Of a DNA stretch of 64,000 bases, positions 58,456-64,000 are shown one piece after another (position 1 is the stretch's first letter; every line of letters starts with the position of its first letter). Position numbers and translations under genes: made by a program. The notes under the pieces were generated by a model, which was not told the DNA's origin, did not search any database, and saw only the letters and a program-made list of their open reading frames with translations. This stretch comes from Juglans regia (lineage: Eukaryota > Streptophyta > Magnoliopsida > Fagales > Juglandaceae): assembly GCF_001411555.2 (NCBI RefSeq), contig NC_049906.1, forward strand, positions 500,781 to 564,780, written 5' to 3'.

Positions 58456-60374
58456 TTTTTTTTTTCTCTGAACGATGAAACCTTTCATTAATAAGAAAAC
58501 AAGTGTAGCACAAGAGAAATAAAAAGCAAACTATTATTACAAAGTACTAGGGACAGCTATAAAGAGAAAACTGGTGGATCATTTTCCCTGTAAAAATTCA
58601 ACATACAATCTGAAAGCTTGATGAGGGGTATATCTCTAAATAAATTATTTGAAGATGTCCATTGTGTCAAAGTGTGCGTGCATAAATTCTGAGCCCGGTG
58701 TATTTTAACAGCTTTCCACCTTTTAAAGCTGTTGAGCAAAATACGAGAATCTCTTGTTCTTCCTTCAATGGACCAATCTGAGATATTTTGAGTATTTTGT
58801 AAAGCTGAGATCACCACTTGGGAATCTCCTTCAATTTTGATGTTTTTCCATTTTTTTTTCTACTGCCATTTTGATGCAAATGAAAATTGCTAAAGCTTCC
58901 CCAAAATTAGGATTACAAATAAAGGAAAATTCTGTAATAGAGCCCACTATCTTACCTAAATGGTCCCTACCTACTGCAGCGACTACACTACCAGAAGTTC
59001 TAACTGCCACATCAAAAGAAACCGAGATCTGACCTATGTCTGGAGGTTCCCAAGTTTGGTTTTCCTGATTTAACGCACAGACCCAAGAATTCCTATGATC
59101 CTAATAAATCTTCAGTGTATTAGCAACAAATTGGTCAATTGTGGAAGGTTGGGAACCATGAGTGATTTGATTTCTAAAAAACTACAAGCAGTCCATGGCT
59201 ATAATAGCAAACAATTGGAAATGATTAATGTCCTGAGAGTGGATATTGAGATGAGCAGCATGATCTAAAATGGACATAATCCAATTTGTGATATCTTGTC
59301 CTACAACACCAATGTTTAAAGGCAGAGAGACTGTCTCCAAAGAATTCTAGAATAGGGACACTCTAGAAATAATTGGGAGGTAGTTTCTTCCATTGACTGA
59401 CATATAGGACAGAGAACATGATCATTGTCAAGAGGCAAACACTGCTTTAGACGAGATCTGGTAGGCAACACATTGTTCAGAACTTTCCAGAAAAATAGTT
59501 TAAGACGGTCTTGAATTCTAAGGGACCAAAGCTTTTTCCATGTGTGAGGAGTATGGCCTATTTCAGAATTGTGAGATGAAGAGATAATAGAAGCATAGGC
59601 CGATTTTACAGAGAAATTTCCACTTGAGTGGTGAAGCCATTAAATATCATCTCTCAGATTATGATAATTGAATTGAATAAGAGGGATTTTGGAAATTTCT
59701 CTTATTGTTTGTCCAGTGAAAAGAGCCTGAAGCAAAATGATGTTTCACCTCCTAGGTTCTTCTAAAATTAATTCAGAGACTGTTAAACCAAGATCTTTGA
59801 AAACATCATTAGAGGCAGGGATTGGAAGAGCCGGTAAAAGGGTGGGAATCCAGGGGTCTTTCCAGACATGGGTGATTGCTCCATTATTGATTTGATGACA
59901 GAAACTGGTAGCAAGATACTCTCTTTGCTTACCCAAATTTTTCCAAAACTTAGAGTCACTTTGCTTAATAGAAACTTCTAGCCAAGAAGTTGTTTTTAGA
60001 TATTTTTGAGAGATGTCATTTTTCAAGAGGAAAGAGTCATTGCTGAGAAGAGACCATCCTAGCTTACTTAAGAGAGCTTTGTTAAAATTAGAGGTAAGTC
60101 TGATACCAAGTCCACCCATGGATTTTGGTTTGAAAATGGAACTCCAAGATTTTGGAGTGAAATTATGAGTCTTTTTGGGATCAAAACCCCATCAAAATCT
60201 CATAAAAGACTTGTCAATAAATGTTGCAATACTCTTAGGGATAAGAATACTGGACATCATGTAAGCAGGGATGAAATTAGCTACAGATCTTATCAAAGTT
60301 GTTCTACCTGCCTGAGAAAAAAGTTTTTCTTTCCAACCAGCAAGTTTGCCTTGAATTTTTTCCTTAATGATCAA
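58456..60374 (-). mobile_element. 5'-truncated LINE (L1-type) with zf-RVT and RNase H
   Basis: On the minus strand: end of reverse transcriptase (KLAGWKEKLFSQAGRTTLIR; 60374-60192), the following thumb/connection region (MGGLGIRLTSNFNKALLSKL, then VWKDPWIP; 60119-59745), a zf-RVT region (about 59640-59340; LPTRSRLKQCLPLD, CPICQ) and an RNase H domain (about 59040-58557; VSFDVAVR, FGEALAI, EGDSQVVISALQN). The tail runs to a short A run (T run at 58456-58465 on plus). Many stops and frame changes are present (for example in the linker near 59185). The 5' part with the catalytic core of the reverse transcriptase is missing. No target duplication could be matched. Confidence 0.85.
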
Positions 60375-60981
60375 ACATATTATATAGAAATAATTAAAGG
60401 TACAAAAGTAATTTAAGGTCGATCCTAATTCAAGAAGTTAAGGCTGCGTTTGGTTGCAAGATTTAATTGAACTCAGTCTAATTTTAAGCTGAGCCTAACA
60501 TCCAAACACCCAACTCTCATATTATTAAATTCATATAAACTCGAAACCTCCTTATACATGAAACTCATAACATTTTTCAACTTAACATATTTTTATACGT
60601 GTGACCTACAACCTTTTTCAACTTCTCATAAAATAACTCATATTAACATCCAAACACACTTTAAACTCAGTTTAGATGGCCCACATAACTTCTTCCACTA
60701 CTCAACTCATTACTATTCATAAAGAACTGCGCAGCAATCGAGAGTTGTAGATGAGCAGATGACAATCATGACATCCCTAGTCGGGTGACATAACATTGTC
60801 GGTAAGTTGGACGTGTTAGCCATTGTGATCAATTTATTGCCTCTGCTGCCCTAATTAAAAGACAACCCAAACAACCATTATTTGATTCATCATTGATTCA
60901 TGCGATAATCAATCATGCACTCTGATTCTACCGTACGTACTATATGTTTAGCATGATTATCTATATATATGTGATTCCTAT
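60375..60981. other. MITE-like DNA and spacer
   Basis: A MITE-like left end, GGCTGCGTTTGGTTGC, starts at about 60444 and is followed by AT-rich DNA with catccaaaca words (60510, 60650). The matching right end was not found, so the element is broken or its end has diverged. Confidence 0.45.
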
Positions 60982-61683
60982 TGTAAGGGGACTTTTCTTT
61001 GCTCATAATTGTACTAGGCGCTCAACCGAGAGTAATGAGTTTCATCCTGATATCCGGTCTCTAGGACCCAAACTTGCCCATGAAATAACTCGTCTGCAAG
61101 GGAAAACAAGCAATAATGGCTGATGGGACGGACAAACCTGATGCCACTTGGCCGCATCGCACTCATAGGGACCCGTACATGGTAGAACGGAAAAGATGGA
61201 GAACGTTAGATCTTCTGACAAGGGAACATCGACGAATGGCCAACAAAACTTGCAGAATGAAGCAATCAGGAAGTCACGCCGCATTTAATGACATCACTAC
61301 CCAAATAACATGCCGCATTAATGGCATCACTACTTGAACAACACACCATATTAATGGCGCCGTTGCAGAGGCACGCCGCATCAAAGGACCCTAACAAAGG
61401 AAACAGTAGTAAGGACGTAGGTCCCGTGGGGGCAGACACAATCTGTCCCTTCTAGACTCCCGATATAAATAATAATTTTCAGGTACAAAATATGCTCTCT
61501 GGTCTCTAAACTTTCTTATTATTTACAAACTACCAAAATATTCTACTAACTTTGGAATCGGAGACTCCCCGACCCTAAGACTGCCTTCTCCCAGCTACTT
61601 TCTTCTTTGTTTTCGTAGGACTAGTTTTGAAGACCTGAATTATTGAAACCTAACCCAAAAACGTACGAAACACGACATTATCA
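60982..61683. mobile_element. Solo LTR with perfect 5-base target duplication
   Basis: A 702-base sequence starting TGTAAGGGGAC and ending ATTATCA, flanked by CCTAT on both sides (60977-60981 and 61684-61688). Inside are a TATA-like word (gatataaataataat, about 61462-61475) and, further on, ggaatcggagactccccga, a motif common in the R/U5 part of plant Ty3/Gypsy LTRs. There is no internal retroelement sequence, so it is the product of LTR-LTR recombination. Confidence 0.85.
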
Positions 61684-62490
61684 CCTATTATCCATAATCT
61701 GCTTATTTAGCTTTTGTCAACTGCATGCATAGATAGACTAAATTAGATAGGGTGCTGCATGTACGACCTTTAAGAGCAGGTATATAGCCACCCCCCCTAT
61801 CCTATTCTAGTTTGAGTGGCCTAATCATCGTATGCATCTCATTTTTGTCCTTATTTCTGATTGTTTGTATCCGCTTACCGGTTGATAGATTGATACCAAC
61901 TAATCTAATAATAGATTCTTCACAAAAACCACAAAATCACACATACATATAAAAACAAATTGCACATAATCGTAAATACATCAAGAATAGTACAAAACCA
62001 ATAAGAAACCTCATATCTGTACACAAATTGTCATATTTTGTGTACAGAAATATGGATCCACCATCGTGGCCCATAAATCCCATTAGCCCACAATCGCAGT
62101 TTTCAGTCATAAAACTCGTAGTCATTGGTCTTTAACTAACAGATCTAGGACGGTGATTGTGGCTTAGGTCATAGAGACCCATGGCCAAGCTGTACTGGTC
62201 ATACCGTCGTGGACTGTAGCTTAAATATGACCCACGACAACGTCTTGACCATGGGTGGAGAAGAAGAAGTAGGCTAAGAGGAGGAGAAAAAGAAGAAGAG
62301 AAGAGGATCGAGAGAAAAAAGAAGAAGAAAGTATAGCAGGTGATCAGAGGTGTCGACGTTAAAGGAAGAGAATAGAAGAGAGAGAGAAGACAGGACGATG
62401 GGTGGAGGAGAAAATGAGAGAGAGAATAAAGTTAGGGTTTGAGTGTATATACGAGCGAACTTGTGAAATCTTGATAGGATCCCACCTACA
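61684..62490. other. Intergenic DNA
   Basis: No supported gene. It has a purine-rich stretch of AAG/GAG repeats at about 62255-62345 and 62370-62430. Confidence 0.5.
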
Positions 62491-62494
62491 TATG

Positions 62495-62725
62495 TATCTT
62501 TTACTTAGGAATGTGTAATCACCACTTATCCCAAAAGGTTAAGCTGATGGGAAGAGGTAGATTTCATTATTTATTTTATATCTTAACACTCTCCCTCACG
62601 TATGAGTCAGACTTCTTCTAAATAGTTAACCTAACACGTGGAATATTTAATTAAATGAGATAGAGTGTAGAGTCAACATTCGAACTCAAGATCTCTGCTC
62701 TGATATCACTTGTTAGGATCAAGCA
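62495..62725 (-). mobile_element. tRNA-like SINE-type repeat
   Basis: On the minus strand it has GTGATATCAGAGCAGAGATC and then GAGTTCGAATG, like the A and B box region of tRNA-derived plant SINEs. A long 3' part follows, ending in AT-rich words. The last ~75 bases recur at 63003-63085 (aatcaccac, aag.ttaagctga, ttttatatcttaaca), so a second, mostly lost copy lies there. Borders are approximate. Confidence 0.5.
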
Positions 62726-63002
62726 CTTATCACTAGGCCAAAAGCAATTGCTATTACCAAAGGCGCAACTTTATTTCCTTATACACTTTGGTAGCGCAGA
62801 GCCCCACATCTATATGTGCTGCGGGCGGGCATGAGGGGCTTCGCAGTGCACACAAGGTGCACTGGTGGGTTGGGCTATCAAGCATCGATAGACTCTTATA
62901 AGTCTAGCGAGTCCCTAAGGGAGATCTCCGAATCCCATAATCCATTAATCTCTCCCAAGAGACACTCGAGGGACTTGAACCCACAACCTCGCTTTGATTC
63001 CA

Positions 63003-63085
63003 TCTAAAATCACCACATGTCCTAAAAGTTTAAGCTGACCGAAAAATGTAAATTTTATTATTCATTTTATATCTTAACAAGGAAC
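63003..63085 (-). repeat. Second copy of the SINE-like 3' module
   Basis: Similar to 62513-62590 over about 75 bases. The sequence to its left (62800-63000, with ggacttgaacccacaacctc) may be the diverged body of the same repeat. Confidence 0.5.
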
Positions 63086-63474
63086 TCACATGCATCCTAA
63101 CTTAGGGCGAACAATCACCCATCCCCTAGTAGGATGGGTGAATTGGGCAAGTAGACTTGGTAGGGGTGGCTAGCCCTAAGAATAATTATTGTTGTGATTA
63201 TTTCTATTACATAATTATATAATGTATTTAGTTAGCGTATAGAGTTGTTTTATTATTTGAAGTAATAGACAAAACACACACGATAACATGATAAACATTT
63301 ATTGCGCCAAGAGTGAGATAAGCATGCGGCGTAAGTACGGATTCTTGCTCCTGCATTCGCAACTCCAAGTCTCCAATTACCCTCCCTGCAAAATTTTCGG
63401 CCTGCTCCATAATGTAACACTACTTCTCCATCATATGCTATAAATTAGGGAGACTCATCACTCATGAAATGGGA

Positions 63475-63511
<37 letters not shown>

Positions 63512-64000
63512 ACTTAAAGATGATCAGTAGATGAACGATCAGGGCCCGGGTTCGTGGGCCTCCTCACATGAAGAGGTTTCCATCGAAGAAACAAGAAAAT
63601 AAAGGGAGTACTGAGACTGATCAGAGAGAGAGAGGCGGAGAATCATGAAATGGTTTGAAATGATTTTTAGGATTTCATCGTTTTGCTGGCTTGTGAAAAT
63701 TGCCATGCACCAGCGCAAAATGTAATTTTTTTTTTCCTTAAATTAAGTTCTTTTCAGATGATTTTGAGTGAGCCTTTGAAAATATGTGTTCTTCCGAGAG
63801 CCTAGATGTCATAGTACTTAGTACGTACAGTTGCAGCCTTAACTTTTATGTTGCAGGGCCAGGCCGGCTTTGGACTTTCAATAGAGCAACCCTCTAAACG
63901 TATTGTAACTAGACCAATGCATACAACAATAGATGCACCGGTTTTCTTTTTTCCTTCTCCAAACTTGTGATTAAGGAGCCCAAAATGAGCCCCGATGTAA
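63086..64000. other. Intergenic DNA
   Basis: It contains a GA array at 63481-63508. No supported gene up to the end of the window. Confidence 0.5.
63481..63508. repeat. (GA)14 microsatellite
   Basis: An uninterrupted dinucleotide run. Confidence 0.95.

Overview
The window is nuclear DNA of a eudicot plant. Genes have many introns with GT..AG borders, intergenic DNA is AT-rich and full of AT/GA microsatellites, and the proteins belong to plant families (TEMPRANILLO/RAV, WIP zinc finger, malectin-LRR receptor-like protein, FAR1-related). The exact clade cannot be fixed from sequence alone; a woody dicot is only a guess.

Layout. 1-4762: end of a CACTA (En/Spm) transposon on the minus strand, with a decayed Transposase_24 gene and a terminal repeat closing at 4762. 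6579-17486: a nine-exon gene on the plus strand for a malectin-like, leucine-rich-repeat, single-pass membrane protein without a kinase. The exons join in phase to 628 codons. Its introns hold a MITE, two SINEs, an internally deleted LINE and a suspicious GC-rich block with an N gap. 17487-29370: long gene-free AT-rich DNA. 29371-30483: intronless AP2+B3 repressor of the TEMPRANILLO type.

32221-39140 is nested transposon DNA: a 5'-truncated Copia element on the minus strand, split by a hAT-type MITE with an 8-bp target duplication. Next comes a hAT-like element (36134-37803) carrying short gene pieces, itself hit at its right edge by a second copy of the same MITE, and then another hAT-like element (38530-39140).

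40652-49529 is the most interesting segment. It looks like a Mutator-like element with two convergent genes. On the plus strand is a GRF zinc finger / coiled-coil / membrane-anchor gene. On the minus strand is a FAR1-related (MULE-type transposase) gene whose N-terminal proline-rich exon has been multiplied in tandem. A captured fragment of a vacuolar cation/proton exchanger gene (CAX) lies near the left end. Both element genes now carry disabling lesions.

49530-64000: an LTR fragment related to the first Copia, an internally deleted Copia, a two-exon WIP-type C2H2 zinc finger gene (54164-55241, minus), a 5'-truncated LINE with RNase H (58456-60374, minus), a solo LTR with a perfect 5-bp target duplication (60982-61683) and SINE-like repeats.

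Only three genes look intact and host-owned: the receptor-like protein, the TEMPRANILLO-like factor and the WIP factor. The rest is mobile DNA at different stages of decay.
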